DNA of 64,000 nucleotides from Methylothermaceae bacteria B42 (GCA_001566965.1 LSNW01000032.1:124001-188000); one strand, 5' to 3'; shown: positions 1 through 9,339, counted from the stretch's first letter. Translations and numbers: made by a program. The notes: generated by a model from the sequence alone, not told the origin.

Positions 1-883
1 GGTCCAAGGTATTGGGGCGAATGCCGGTTTTTTGCTCGATACAATCAACCTGGATAGGTTTTTGGAACATTTGCTTTAGTTGACTGAGTAAATAATTTTT
101 TCCGGTTTGGCTGGGCTTCTCATCCAGGGGGTGCCATTGATAGGTGGCGCCGATTCTGAATATTCCCGCCTGCAAGGGCAATAACCAGATGCCGCGACTG
201 ACGGTGAAAGGAGGGAGGGGATCGAAGCTTTGACAGGTAATAATGTCTCCCTGGCTTGGTTGCCAGGGTAGTGATTGAAACCACGGGTTTTGAGCCACCC
301 GCCAGCCTTCGCAAAAAATAATCTTTTTGGCTTTATAAGCGTTCCATTGCACTTGATCGTGATCCTTTTTGAGCTGGTTGAATGCCAATTTTTCCCGTAC
401 CAACAGGTTTCGTTCCACAAGCCAGTGTTGCACAGCCTCACATAGTAGATGACTGGCAATATAACCGGTTTGCCTGATCCAGAGACCGCCGACATTGTCG
501 TTCAATCCGTATCCGGCGCTGCCTGGGGGCTGAAAATCGCCGAGATAGGCGGAATAAGCTGGGTCTTGCTGCCGCTTCAATGCCTTGTTTTTATCCGATT
601 CATCCTGGAATAACCGCAATAATGGCTTTGTAATATAAAGCTGGCGGTTTAATTGGTCGCCGAGATTTTGATAGAAGCCACAGGCGAAAGGTAATAAAGT
701 GTCCATATGGCTGGTTTTAACCCACCGTTTCCCCGTCACCGGCGTAATCAATCCCGCCGCCACGCGGGAAGCACTGCTTAATTGCCCGTCCACCACCAAA
801 ACTTTCGCGCCAGCCTGATACAATTGCCAGGCCAAAATACTGCCTGCCAACCCTTGGCCTACAATCAGAAAATCATAAATCAA
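1..883 (-). CDS. FAD-dependent oxidoreductase, DAO family (partial)
   Basis: The reading frame is open from 883 to the left edge of the window, so the C-terminus lies outside. The N-terminus reads IYDFLIVGQGLAGS, a Rossmann dinucleotide-binding motif (GxGxxG type) at residues 8-14, as in D-amino acid oxidase-like flavoenzymes. A second FAD-associated segment, SRVAAGLITPVTGKRW, follows at about residues 40-55. The start is TTG at 883: the only ATG nearby (876) is out of frame and soon meets a stop, and a GGGAAG ribosome site lies 5-6 bases upstream of the TTG. The substrate cannot be told from sequence; glycine oxidase-like and MnmC C-domain-like proteins share this fold. No visible operon partner is inside the window. 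Confidence 0.75.
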   Translation of the reverse strand, partial: MIYDFLIVGQGLAGSILAWQLYQAGAKVLVVDGQLSSASRVAAGLITPVTGKRWVKTSHMDTLLPFACGFYQNLGDQLNRQLYITKPLLRLFQDESDKNKALKRQQDPAYSAYLGDFQPPGSAGYGLNDNVGGLWIRQTGYIASHLLCEAVQHWLVERNLLVREKLAFNQLKKDHDQVQWNAYKAKKIIFCEGWRVAQNPWFQSLPWQPSQGDIITCQSFDPLPPFTVSRGIWLLPLQAGIFRIGATYQWHPLDEKPSQTGKNYLLSQLKQMFQKPIQVDCIEQKTGIRPNTLD

Positions 884-1259
884 AAGTACTTCCCGTACAG
901 AGTCAAAGTGTGCGCGAATCCATAAGCGTTAAGCCGTATTGGCAATTGTATAATAATCAGGACGATGCGATTTACATCTGGATTTTGTGTATCATTTGCA
1001 AATTTGTTCTTTTGTGATCAAAATCCTATGAGAATTAACGGGTCAGCTATCTCTAAGAACGCATTCCAATAGGCATTGTTTAGGGAGGGACATGGACCGG
1101 CTTTTGGGAATGTTGGCGGCCTGGATGGCCGCCATCAAGCCCTCAAGGATGAGTTTACGGCGTTTCCCAAAAGCCGGTCCATGTCCCGGTTGAGATGGAC
1201 TCGAAGTGTCAGAGCATGCTTTTGCGTCAAGACGAAAGCTTTGAACAGGAAAATCATTG
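884..1259. other. Intergenic region upstream of surE
   Basis: This 376-bp gap holds divergent promoter space for the FAD oxidoreductase (minus) and surE (plus) and a palindromic repeat at 1087-1187, listed separately. A 67-codon frame at 1076-1279 runs through the palindrome and overlaps surE; I do not regard it as a gene. No tRNA, riboswitch or other gene was recognised. Confidence 0.5.
1087..1187. repeat. Palindromic repeat with 23-bp perfect arms
   Basis: Arms at 1087-1109 and 1165-1187 are exact reverse complements (they begin GGGACATGGACCGG and end CCGGTCCATGTCCC). The 55-bp centre carries a smaller palindrome, GGCGGCC-tggat-GGCCGCC. There is no T-run, so it is not a simple terminator. 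The layout suggests a small non-autonomous mobile repeat, but there is only one copy in this window. Confidence 0.7.
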
Positions 1260-2015
1260 ATGCAAATATTATTAAGTAATGACGACGGCTACACCGCCAA
1301 GGGATTGGTTTATCTGGCGGAGGCGCTGAGCAACCGTGCATCGGTGGTGGTCGTGGCGCCGGACAGGAATCGGAGTGGCGCCAGCAACTCGCTCACCCTG
1401 GACCGGCCCTTGCGGGCCAGCATCACTGAAAACGGGTTTATTCGCGTGGACGGCACGCCCACCGATTGCGTGCATCTGGCCATTACCGGCCTGTTGGAAG
1501 AAGAGCCGGCCATGGTTTTCGCAGGTATAAATCACGGTGCGAACCTGGGTGATGACGTCCTATATTCGGGCACGGTAGCCGCAGCGACCGAAGGCCGCTT
1601 TTTAGGATTGCCGGCGGTCGCCATATCCCTGGCGGGAGAAGACCCCAGCCATTTTGATACCGCGGCGGCGGTGGCAGTGCGGTTGTTTGACCGGATTCAG
1701 GAAAAACCCTTGCCCCGGGATACGATTTTGAATGTCAATGTGCCCGATATCCCGCTATCCATGCTCAAGGGTTTTCAATCCACTCGCCTAGGGCAAAGGC
1801 ATAAGGCCGAACCTGTGATTAAAGACCAAGATCCCCGTGGCCGCACCATTTATTGGGTGGGGCCTGCCGGTCCCGAGCAAGATGCAGGTCCGGGCACGGA
1901 TTTTTATGCTATCCGCGCCAATTATGTGTCGGTAACCCCACTGCAAATTGATTTGACCCGCTATGACGCCATTGACGCGATTGCTTCCTGGCTGCCAAAA
2001 GAGGAAGCGTTATGA
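1260..2015 (+). CDS. surE: 5'/3'-nucleotidase SurE
   Basis: A 251-aa protein matching the SurE family along its length. It starts [11 protein letters not shown], the conserved metal-binding NDD motif at residues 7-9, followed by [17 protein letters not shown] (residues 32-48) and the [20 protein letters not shown] block near residues 85-105, all typical of this divalent-metal-dependent nucleoside monophosphate phosphatase. ATG at 1260 is preferred over TTG at 1257; an AGGA ribosome site lies just upstream. The stop overlaps the pcm start (ATGA), the conserved surE-pcm arrangement linked to stress survival in gammaproteobacteria. Confidence 0.95.
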   Translation: MQILLSNDDGYTAKGLVYLAEALSNRASVVVVAPDRNRSGASNSLTLDRPLRASITENGFIRVDGTPTDCVHLAITGLLEEEPAMVFAGINHGANLGDDVLYSGTVAAATEGRFLGLPAVAISLAGEDPSHFDTAAAVAVRLFDRIQEKPLPRDTILNVNVPDIPLSMLKGFQSTRLGQRHKAEPVIKDQDPRGRTIYWVGPAGPEQDAGPGTDFYAIRANYVSVTPLQIDLTRYDAIDAIASWLPKEEAL

Positions 2016-2671
2016 TCCAGGCGCGGCAAGGCTTTGGCATGACATCACGCCGCACCCGGGAGCGGATGATCCGGCGGCTGAAACAACAAGGAATTATGAA
2101 TCCCGCAGTACTGGAGGCCATGGCCCAGGTTCCCCGCCATTTATTTGTGGAAGAAGCCCTCGCCAGCCGCGCCTATGAAGATACCGCCTTGCCCATTGGC
2201 TTCGGCCAGACCATTTCCCAGCCGTTTACCGTCGCCCGTATGACGGAATTGGCCATTGGCGGCCGTCGACCCGCCAAAGTGCTGGAGGTGGGGACGGGTT
2301 CCGGTTATCAAACCGCGGTGCTGGCCCACTTGGCGACAACCGTTTATACCGTGGAAAGAATTGAGGCGTTACAGAAAAAAGCCCGTTTCCGGCTTTATGA
2401 ATTAAAAATCTACAACGTCAAATATGACCACAGCGATGGCGGATGGGGGTGGCCCAGACACGCTCCTTTTGACGCCATTGTGGTGACCGCGGCGGCGCCG
2501 GAAATTCCCGAAGCCCTGTTACAGCAGATGGCGCTGGGCGGGGTCATGGTGATTCCCGTGGGAGAAGGCCGGGATCAAGTCTTAAAGCGCATCGTCAGGA
2601 GCGCCAAGGGTTGTGAAGTGGAGGACATCGAGCGAGTCAAGTTCGTGCCCCTGATGGCAGGCAGGGGCTGA
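2012..2671 (+). CDS. pcm: Protein-L-isoaspartate O-methyltransferase
   Basis: A 219-aa SAM-dependent methyltransferase that repairs isoaspartyl residues in aged proteins. Visible family motifs are [19 protein letters not shown] (residues 41-59), [13 protein letters not shown] (58-70) and the SAM-binding [16 protein letters not shown] (about 90-105). Its start overlaps the surE stop by 4 bp, and its stop TGA overlaps the start of the yqaA-like gene, indicating translational coupling across all three genes. The nlpD-rpoS genes that follow pcm in enterobacteria are not here. Confidence 0.95.
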   Translation: MIQARQGFGMTSRRTRERMIRRLKQQGIMNPAVLEAMAQVPRHLFVEEALASRAYEDTALPIGFGQTISQPFTVARMTELAIGGRRPAKVLEVGTGSGYQTAVLAHLATTVYTVERIEALQKKARFRLYELKIYNVKYDHSDGGWGWPRHAPFDAIVVTAAAPEIPEALLQQMALGGVMVIPVGEGRDQVLKRIVRSAKGCEVEDIERVKFVPLMAGRG

Positions 2672-3255
2672 TGTTTGACCGCATTTACCGCAAGGCCATG
2701 GCATGGGCCCGTCACCACCGGGCGCCTTGGTTTCTGGCCGGGTTGAGTTTTGCCGAATCTTCTTTTTTCCCCATTCCACCTGATATCATGCTCGTCCCCA
2801 TGGCCTTGGCCGAGCCCAAAAAAGCCTGGCGGCTGGCGCTGCTGACCACTATTTTTTCTGTATTGGGGGGGATGCTGGGTTATGGGATTGGCTATTTCGC
2901 CATGGAAATCGTCACCCCCTGGATCCACCAATTAGGCTATTGGGAAGCGTACAGCACCGCCCGCCAATGGTTCCAGCGCTGGGGATTCTGGGCGGTGTTT
3001 TTGGCAGGTTTTTCTCCCATTCCTTACAAGGTATTCACGATTGCCGCCGGCGCGATGGCGATGAATCCCGTGCTGTTTTTACTGGCTTCCTTGATAGGCA
3101 GGGGTGGCCGGTTTTTTCTGGTCGCTGGTTTGGTGGCTTGGGGCGGAGAGCGTTTGGAACAGGGGCTCTACCGCCATATCAACCGCATAGGCTGGATCGC
3201 TGTCATAGTCGTGGCGGTTGGTTTGCTGGGCTACCGCCTACTCGCGCGCGGCTGA
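2671..3255 (+). CDS. YqaA family membrane protein (SNARE-associated/DedA-like)
   Basis: A 194-aa integral membrane protein with about four to five hydrophobic segments. The motif AGLSFAESSFFPIPPDIML (residues 23-41) is the hallmark of the YqaA branch of the DedA/SNARE-associated superfamily, and FLAGFSPIPYKVFTIAAGA (about 111-129) is the second conserved re-entrant block. Exact function is unknown; related DedA proteins act in membrane lipid flipping or homeostasis. It is the third gene of surE-pcm-yqaA, overlapping pcm by one base. Its 3' end overlaps the convergent hypB by 18 bp. Confidence 0.85.
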   Translation: MFDRIYRKAMAWARHHRAPWFLAGLSFAESSFFPIPPDIMLVPMALAEPKKAWRLALLTTIFSVLGGMLGYGIGYFAMEIVTPWIHQLGYWEAYSTARQWFQRWGFWAVFLAGFSPIPYKVFTIAAGAMAMNPVLFLLASLIGRGGRFFLVAGLVAWGGERLEQGLYRHINRIGWIAVIVVAVGLLGYRLLARG

Positions 3256-4089
3256 TTGGTTTCCGGTTATTTGCTTTCGGATCCACTTATACCACTTGTC
3301 TAAACCCTCTCCTTTGGTGGCGGAAACCAGCAGAACCTGTATATCGGGATTGACCGAGCGGGCATATTGAATACATTGCGCCACATCGAAATCGACATAA
3401 GGAAGCAGGTCGATTTTATTGATGAGCATTAACCTGGCAGCCCGGAACATATGGGGGTACTTGATGGGTTTATCTTCGCCCTCCGTCACTGACAGAATCA
3501 CCACCTTGCTTTGCTCGCCCAGGTCAAACAGGGCGGGGCATACTAGGTTGCCCACATTTTCAATCATCACGATGGATTTGGCAGGGGGAGCCAATTTTTC
3601 GAGAGCATTGGCAATCATTTCTGCATCCAAATGACAACCCGCGCCGGTGTTGATTTGAATCACCCGGCAACCCGTTGACCGTATCCGCTGCGCATCGTTG
3701 GCGGTTTCCTGGTCGCCTTCAATAACACTCAAGGAAAGTGTGTCGCCCAAATCCCGGAGCGTGCGCTCCAGTAACGTGGTCTTACCGGCACCCGGGGAGC
3801 TGACTAAATTCAGCGCCAGAATATGCTGTTCCTGGAGCCAGTCGCGGTTTTGCCTGGCCAACTGATCGTTTTTTGCCAGTAGCGCTGCTTCCAAATTGAT
3901 GGTGCGTTCCTGGGGCGGTGAATGATGATGGTTATGTCCGGACGGATGGCAGTGGTGATGGTGGTGTTCATGTCCATGACCATGACTTATCTTCGGTGAG
4001 GCAGTCAGATAGATAGTCGCCGTATTGGCGTTATCCAGGCGGGCTATCCTGACATTGTTATGATCGCTGCATCCGCAAGTGGCGCACAT
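3238..4089 (-). CDS. hypB: Hydrogenase nickel incorporation GTPase HypB
   Basis: A 283-aa GTPase that delivers Ni to the large subunit of NiFe hydrogenases with HypA. The N-terminus MCATCGC carries the high-affinity metal motif CxxCGC, followed by a histidine-rich stretch at about residues 37-58 (many HGH and HHHH runs) that can store nickel. The G domain shows the P-loop SSPGAGKTTL (about 107-116), ENVGNLVCP, and NKID (base recognition). It is the last gene of the minus-strand operon hypFCDEB. Its 3' end overlaps the convergent yqaA-like gene. Confidence 0.96.
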   Translation of the reverse strand: MCATCGCSDHNNVRIARLDNANTATIYLTASPKISHGHGHEHHHHHCHPSGHNHHHSPPQERTINLEAALLAKNDQLARQNRDWLQEQHILALNLVSSPGAGKTTLLERTLRDLGDTLSLSVIEGDQETANDAQRIRSTGCRVIQINTGAGCHLDAEMIANALEKLAPPAKSIVMIENVGNLVCPALFDLGEQSKVVILSVTEGEDKPIKYPHMFRAARLMLINKIDLLPYVDFDVAQCIQYARSVNPDIQVLLVSATKGEGLDKWYKWIRKQITGNQSAARE

Positions 4090-4106
4090 GATAATACCTC
4101 CTCAAT

Positions 4107-5153
4107 TTAACAGATTCTGGGCAACGGATCGCCTACCATCATATCCACAATTCTGTCCCCTCCGAACCGGGTAGTCAAAATTACTGTGGCTTTGGGCGAG
4201 GCTTTCACTTCCCCGATGATGGCACTGTGACGGCCTGCTGGGTGACGTTGCATGACGTTTAGCACCTCGGCTGATTTTTCCGCCGGCACCACCGCAACAA
4301 TTTTCCCTTCATTCGCCAAGTATAAAGGGTCCAGGCCAAGAATTTCACAAAGACCGCGGACTTCTTGCCGCACCGGAATCACGCTTTCATCCAGGTGGAT
4401 ACCCACTTCGCTGGCTTGGGCGAATTCATTCAAAACGGTGGCGATCCCTCCCCGGGTGGCGTCGCGCAGGCAGTGAATATCGGGGCAGGCTTTAAGCATG
4501 GCGGCAATCAAGTCATTGAGAGGGCGGCAATCAGAAGCGATGGTATATTCCAGAGCCATTTCACCCCGGGCATCGGCAATGGCGGCGCCATGATCCCCGA
4601 CAAAACCATTGATAAGCACTTTATCGCCAGGTTGGGCGCGATTGGCGCCGATTTGAAACCGGGAAGGAATAATTCCGATGCCGGTGGTATTGATAAAAAG
4701 CTTATCCGCGGCGCCGCGGTTGACTACCTTGGTATCACCGGTGACGATGGCCACCCCGGCTTCGTCGGCGGTGGCCTTCATGGAATCGGCAATCCGTTTG
4801 AGATCGCTTACCGACATCCCTTCCTCAATAATCATGCCGCAGCTCAAATACAGGGGTTTCGCACCGCCGACGGCCAGGTCATTGACGGTGCCGGCCACAG
4901 CCAATCGGCCGATATCGCCACCGGGAAAAAACAGGGGATCCACCACATAAGAATCCGTGGTCAAAGCCAGCTTATCGCCTTCATCCATGGGTTTGGCCAG
5001 CAATAATCGGGCTTGGTCTTCCATCTGGGATAAATATGGGTTGGCAAAGCTGGCGACAAAAATTCCACTGATTAATTCCCGCATGGCCCGGCCGCCACTG
5101 CCGTGGGCCAGGGTAACGGTGTCGGCGTGGATTGCGGTGTTTTTGGGCTTCAT
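4107..5153 (-). CDS. hypE: Hydrogenase maturation protein HypE
   Basis: A 348-aa protein of the AIR synthase/PurM fold. HypE dehydrates the carbamoyl group placed by HypF on its C-terminal cysteine to make the cyanide ligands of the NiFe site. The conserved tail ends PRIC, so the essential terminal Cys is present. N-terminal LAHGSGGRAMRELI and the GDTKVVNRG block (about 145-153) match the family's ATP-binding regions. The start ATG overlaps the hypD stop by 4 bp, and hypB begins 17 bp after the stop. Confidence 0.96.
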   Translation of the reverse strand: MKPKNTAIHADTVTLAHGSGGRAMRELISGIFVASFANPYLSQMEDQARLLLAKPMDEGDKLALTTDSYVVDPLFFPGGDIGRLAVAGTVNDLAVGGAKPLYLSCGMIIEEGMSVSDLKRIADSMKATADEAGVAIVTGDTKVVNRGAADKLFINTTGIGIIPSRFQIGANRAQPGDKVLINGFVGDHGAAIADARGEMALEYTIASDCRPLNDLIAAMLKACPDIHCLRDATRGGIATVLNEFAQASEVGIHLDESVIPVRQEVRGLCEILGLDPLYLANEGKIVAVVPAEKSAEVLNVMQRHPAGRHSAIIGEVKASPKATVILTTRFGGDRIVDMMVGDPLPRIC

Positions 5154-6322
5154 GATGCTTTACCCATCAAGGAGATGCTGGGCTGAACGGTTTTTTCCCG
5201 GCGGTCGATTTTTTCCCGTCGGCCAAAATTATAAAAAGCCGCGCAAGCCCCTTCGGAGGATACCATCAGCGCGCCTTGGGGGGTTTCTGGCGTACACTGG
5301 CGCCCAAACAAGGGGCATTGCCACGGGTGGAGAACGCCTTTGAGTACATCTGCGCACTGATGAGGTTCCTCTGAAACCGGTTTCAGGACGGCGAGGGGAA
5401 ATTTGCGCTCGGCGTCGAAAGCGGCATATTTTTCCCTTATGCGAACCCCGGAATTTTGAATCATGCCAAGCCCGCGTAGGGCAGCGTGTACATTCGCTTC
5501 GAATACCTCCGCCATGGCTTTCAGCCCGGTCGGATTGCCTTGCTCGCTGACGACCCGGGTATATTGATTTTCCACCGCTGCGCGCCCTTCATGGAATTGC
5601 TTGAGCAGCATCCAAAGGGACTGGAGGATATCCAGGGGTTCAAAGCCGGTAATGACAATGGGTTTTTGGTAACGGTTGGCAACGATGTCAAAAGGCCTTT
5701 CGCCAATCACCATGCTGACGTGGCCCGGGGCGATAAAACCGTCGATCTCGAAATCTTCCGAGTCCAACAGGGTTTTGAGCGTGGGGATGGTGGTCACGTG
5801 GTTGCAAAACAGGGAGAAATTACCAATATTTTCAGCCCTCGCCTGCAACACCGTCAGAGCTGTGCTGGGCATGGTGGTTTCAAACCCAAGGGCAAAGAAT
5901 ATCACTTCCCGGTTTGGGTGCTTTCTTGCCAGAGTCAATGCATCGAGAGGCGAGTACACCATGCGGATGTCCGCGCCTTCGGCTTTGGCCTGAAGCAAGC
6001 TTTTCTCACTGCCCGGTACCCGCATGGCGTCGCCAAAGGTGGTGAAAATTACTTCCGGGCGTTGGGCAAGCGCAATACAGGCATCCACCCGATCCCTAGG
6101 CAAAATACAAACCGGGCAGCCGGGTCCGTGAATGAGTTCGATTGAATCGGGGAGCATGGGTTCGATCCCATAGCGGAAAATAGTATGGGTATGCCCGCCG
6201 CAAAATTCCATCAAGCGGATGGGACGAGTTTGACCGTGGGATAGTTGTTCGGCCAGGCGATGAATTTCCCGGATCAGGGCCTTGGCTTTTTGGGGCTCCC
6301 GGAATTCGTCAATGTATTTCAT
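5150..6322 (-). CDS. hypD: Hydrogenase formation protein HypD
   Basis: A 390-aa iron-sulfur scaffold on which, with HypC, the Fe(CN)2CO unit is assembled. Conserved motifs are MEFCGGHTH (about residues 38-46), GPGCPVCILPRDR (about 65-77) and the redox-active cysteine region near the C-terminus. The frame extends upstream to a TTG at 6337, but ATG at 6322 gives the family-typical start MKYIDEFR, lies 15 bp after the hypC stop and has an AAGG ribosome site upstream. It overlaps hypE by 4 bp. Confidence 0.95.
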   Translation of the reverse strand: MKYIDEFREPQKAKALIREIHRLAEQLSHGQTRPIRLMEFCGGHTHTIFRYGIEPMLPDSIELIHGPGCPVCILPRDRVDACIALAQRPEVIFTTFGDAMRVPGSEKSLLQAKAEGADIRMVYSPLDALTLARKHPNREVIFFALGFETTMPSTALTVLQARAENIGNFSLFCNHVTTIPTLKTLLDSEDFEIDGFIAPGHVSMVIGERPFDIVANRYQKPIVITGFEPLDILQSLWMLLKQFHEGRAAVENQYTRVVSEQGNPTGLKAMAEVFEANVHAALRGLGMIQNSGVRIREKYAAFDAERKFPLAVLKPVSEEPHQCADVLKGVLHPWQCPLFGRQCTPETPQGALMVSSEGACAAFYNFGRREKIDRREKTVQPSISLMGKAS

Positions 6323-6337
6323 GCCGCAGCCTTGCAA

Positions 6338-6634
6338 TTATTGTCTGCCGGGAATTGGAGAAGTTGGGGCGGTAATGTTATCCGCTTCTGCTTGAAATTC
6401 CCCCAGCTCATCGAGCAATCTCAAGGTGGATTGTGCCTCCACTTCGTCAATCCGGCTCATGGCGAAGCCGACATGAACCAATACCCAATCACCGAGACAC
6501 GCTTCCACAGGATGATCTTCATCGACGATACAGGCGATGTTGACGGGTCTTTTCACACCGCCGATATTGACCGTGGCAAGGTTGTTTTCTTTATCGATGA
6601 TGGCGACGATTTGACCGGGGATGCCTAGACACAT
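6338..6634 (-). CDS. hypC: HypC/HybG/HupF family hydrogenase chaperone
   Basis: A 98-aa small chaperone beginning MCLGIPGQI. After removal of Met1 the exposed Cys2 binds HypD and the hydrogenase large-subunit precursor, carrying the iron unit between them. The DWVLVHVGFAMSRIDE block (about residues 48-63) is typical. The start overlaps the 3' end of hypF by 10 bp and hypD follows after 15 bp. HypC is here with the maturation operon rather than with the hox structural genes. Confidence 0.95.
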   Translation of the reverse strand: MCLGIPGQIVAIIDKENNLATVNIGGVKRPVNIACIVDEDHPVEACLGDWVLVHVGFAMSRIDEVEAQSTLRLLDELGEFQAEADNITAPTSPIPGRQ

Positions 6635-9297
6635 GTTTTGTCCTCCGCGCCAGATAAATTACGAGCCGCGCCAATGACAGCTTGCCCCAGCGCAATGCCA
6701 CCGTCATTGGCGGGAATTTGCCGGTGGGTAAAAACTTTATAATGCGCTTGTTTGAGGCGCGCCACAACCTGTTCCAGCAAATGTTTATTTTGAAAAACTC
6801 CGCCGCTAAGGACAACTTTTTCGAATAATGATGGCTGGACTACGTCATCTAAACACGTAAAGGATTGATTGAAGGGGCGGGTGGTCTGATTCGAAAGCCT
6901 CGCCGGCAGGGAGGCCGGCGTGGAGCCTACAGGGGCGAGCCGGACCAAAAGTCCAGTGGACTTTCGCAGCCGGGCGAGCGCCCAAACAGGGATATTTGGG
7001 CTGGACTTTCTTGCACAGCAGGATTGCGCAGCAAGAAAGTATTCACGGCGTTTTTCGAAACAGACCACCCGCCCCGGAATGAATAGATCACGGAGCCCTG
7101 ATAATGATGGGTGATGACCGGCCAGGGTTTCCACCATGGTGACGATAGCCATGGCCAATCCTTTGTGGAAACGCGCGGCAATGACGGGAGCGGGCAGGTT
7201 GGATTTGAGATCTTGCAGCAATTGCCGCCACATCGGGTGAGGATCAATATGGGGAAGGGTATCAGGTGGGGTCAGGATGGCAAAAGGATAGGCGTGGGTA
7301 TCTGCTTCCTCCCATAACACCTTTCTATCAGTGATCGCTTCCAATTCCATGGCCGCTTGGCCTTCATAACTAATGTTTTCCCGGCAAATACCAAGGGCAG
7401 CAGCCACCGCATCAAACCAGCGCCCGCAAGAGGAAGTCAGCGGCGAATAAGCAGGGGTGTCGAGCACGGTCTGATAGGTTGCCAAGGGTTTGGTCAAAAG
7501 ATACCGGGTAAGTTCGAGATCGCGGTATTTGCTGACATAAGCCGCCCAATCCATCCCCGCCAGCAAATGGGCGTAGGTGTTACGCCAGGGTTGGCGGATA
7601 GCCTGAATGCCGCCCATCAAGGGGAAGGGCTTGAAGATGCCCAAGCGCCGGGCGTTGCAATAATCGGCGAGTAAAAATTCTCCTCCCCATAAAGTATTGT
7701 CTTCGCCATACCCCAGCCCGTCCAAAACGATGCCCAGCACTGGCTTTGCCGATAACGGCACCTGATGTTCAGCAAGACACGCGGCAATGTGGGCATGATG
7801 ATGCTGTACTTTGCGTAACGGAATATCTTCGCTCTGAGCCAGCTGCTCTCCCACTTTGCTGGAAAGATATTCAGGGTGGGCGTCCACGATGATTTGAACG
7901 GGATGATGCTGGTAAAGCTGTTGGTAGAGGGCAAGTTGGCGTTGATAATCGGCTAGGGTTGCCGCGTTTTCCAGGTCACCAATATGTTGGGACAAAATCG
8001 CTTGACCCTTCTTCACCACGCAAAATGTGTTTTTGAGCTCGCTACCCATGGCTAATAGATCGGGACAGGGCTCAAATCCTTCCGGCAATGTCAGAGAAGT
8101 AGGCGCGTAACCCCTTGCCCGCCGCAGTACCCGGGGTTCCCCATCCATCACACGGACGACTGAATCATCCACCCGGTTGATGATTTCCCGGTTGTGATGC
8201 AGAAAATGGGATGCAATTCTCTTAAGGCTAGTAGTTGCTTCATCATTATCGATACACTGAGGCTCATTACTCATGTTCCCCGAAGTGAGTACGATTGGAC
8301 TATCCAAGGGTTTGAGCAGGAGATGATGCAGTGGAGAATAGGGAAGCATGAAGCCCAGGGTGGTTTGTCCGGGCGCAATGGTATCTGGCAACAGCCCTGG
8401 CCTGGCTTCCAGAAGCACGATGGGCGCTGCCGGGCTGGTCAGCAACTGTGCTTCTGCTTCCGAAACCAAGCAATAGCGGCGAATGACATCCAGATCCCGG
8501 GCCATCAGGGCGAAAGGTTTGGCGTCTCGATGCTTGTGTCGCCTGAGCCAGGAAATGGCCACAGGGTTGGTGGCGTCACAAGCCAGGTGATAGCCGCCAA
8601 TGCCTTTGATAGCGACGATTTCTCCTTGGCGTAACAAGGTGCGGGCAAGTTCGATGGCCTCATAGTGATTGCTGGAAATCACCTTTTCCGGCTTTTCCAA
8701 CCAAACTCTGGGGCCACATTCCGGGCAAGCATTGGGTTGGGCATGGTAACGGCGGTCCGCCGGGTTGTCATATTCTTGTTGACAGGACGGGCACAGGGTA
8801 AAAGCCGCCATGCTGGTATTGGCCCGGTCATAAGGAATGGCTTTGATAATGGAGAGGCGCGGGCCGCATTGAGTGCAATTGGTGAAAGGATAATGGAAGT
8901 GCCGGTTATGGGGATCGAACACTTCTTCAAGACAAGCCGGGCAAGTGGCGGCATCGGGTGTGATGCCGGTTAAGGCAGCTTCGCTTTGGCTGGCGACAAT
9001 CTGGAAGTCATCCGGATGATTGGTACTATTAAGCTTTTGGCTTTCTATTGCCTCAATGTTTGCCAGCAAAGGTTTTTCCATCAACAGCCGCTGAATTAAA
9101 ACATCGATTGCGCGCTGGCCTGCCCAAGCCTGAATCACCACGCCTTCGCCGTCGTTGAACACCCGGCCTTTGATGCCAATTTCCTTGGCCAATCGCCAAA
9201 CCAGGGGACGGAAACCGACGCCTTGCACCGTGCCCCGGATTCTGATTTGTTCGCCTGCCAAGGAAGTGGTTGAACTTGGAGCTGAATAATCAATCAT
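6625..9297 (-). CDS. hypF: Carbamoyltransferase HypF carrying an in-frame 92-residue mobile-repeat insertion
   Basis: HypF makes the thiocarboxamide on HypE from carbamoyl phosphate, the source of the cyanide ligands. Domains in order: acylphosphatase (VQGVGFRP near residue 30), paired zinc fingers (CPAC, CTQCG, CPSC, CPECG; about 110-195), YrdC domain (about 200-390) and Kae1-like carbamoyltransferase domain with VQHHHAH and LSGGVFQN. The length of 890 aa exceeds the usual 750-800. The excess is residues about 730-821, encoded by a palindromic repeat at 6835-7100. Removing the repeat and one 10-bp duplication restores HHPSLFEKVVLSGG with no frame change. The insert lies just before the conserved LSGGVFQN segment, so activity of this copy is uncertain. 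Confidence 0.93.
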   Translation of the reverse strand: MIDYSAPSSTTSLAGEQIRIRGTVQGVGFRPLVWRLAKEIGIKGRVFNDGEGVVIQAWAGQRAIDVLIQRLLMEKPLLANIEAIESQKLNSTNHPDDFQIVASQSEAALTGITPDAATCPACLEEVFDPHNRHFHYPFTNCTQCGPRLSIIKAIPYDRANTSMAAFTLCPSCQQEYDNPADRRYHAQPNACPECGPRVWLEKPEKVISSNHYEAIELARTLLRQGEIVAIKGIGGYHLACDATNPVAISWLRRHKHRDAKPFALMARDLDVIRRYCLVSEAEAQLLTSPAAPIVLLEARPGLLPDTIAPGQTTLGFMLPYSPLHHLLLKPLDSPIVLTSGNMSNEPQCIDNDEATTSLKRIASHFLHHNREIINRVDDSVVRVMDGEPRVLRRARGYAPTSLTLPEGFEPCPDLLAMGSELKNTFCVVKKGQAILSQHIGDLENAATLADYQRQLALYQQLYQHHPVQIIVDAHPEYLSSKVGEQLAQSEDIPLRKVQHHHAHIAACLAEHQVPLSAKPVLGIVLDGLGYGEDNTLWGGEFLLADYCNARRLGIFKPFPLMGGIQAIRQPWRNTYAHLLAGMDWAAYVSKYRDLELTRYLLTKPLATYQTVLDTPAYSPLTSSCGRWFDAVAAALGICRENISYEGQAAMELEAITDRKVLWEEADTHAYPFAILTPPDTLPHIDPHPMWRQLLQDLKSNLPAPVIAARFHKGLAMAIVTMVETLAGHHPSLSGLRDLFIPGRVVCFEKRREYFLAAQSCCARKSSPNIPVWALARLRKSTGLLVRLAPVGSTPASLPARLSNQTTRPFNQSFTCLDDVVQPSLFEKVVLSGGVFQNKHLLEQVVARLKQAHYKVFTHRQIPANDGGIALGQAVIGAARNLSGAEDKTCV
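6835..7100. mobile_element. Palindromic MITE-like element, family 1 copy A (266 bp, inside hypF)
   Basis: Flanked by the exact 10-bp direct repeat ATAATGATGG at 6825-6834 and 7101-7110. The ends are imperfect inverted repeats: left CTGGACTACGTCATCT, right (reverse strand) CAGGGCTCCGTGATCT. The interior is a string of nested hairpins, for example GGCGGGTGGTCTGATTCGAA near the left and its complement near the right. It aligns over its whole length with the inverted copy at 21669-21928. No transposase is encoded, so it must move in trans. Confidence 0.9.
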
Positions 9298-9339
9298 AAA
9301 CCTAGATTACCGGAAAAAGTGAAATGAGGTCTAACTGGC

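Noticed and set aside
1076-1279. 67-codon frame before surE
   Set aside because: Runs through a palindromic repeat, overlaps the surE start and has no recognisable features.
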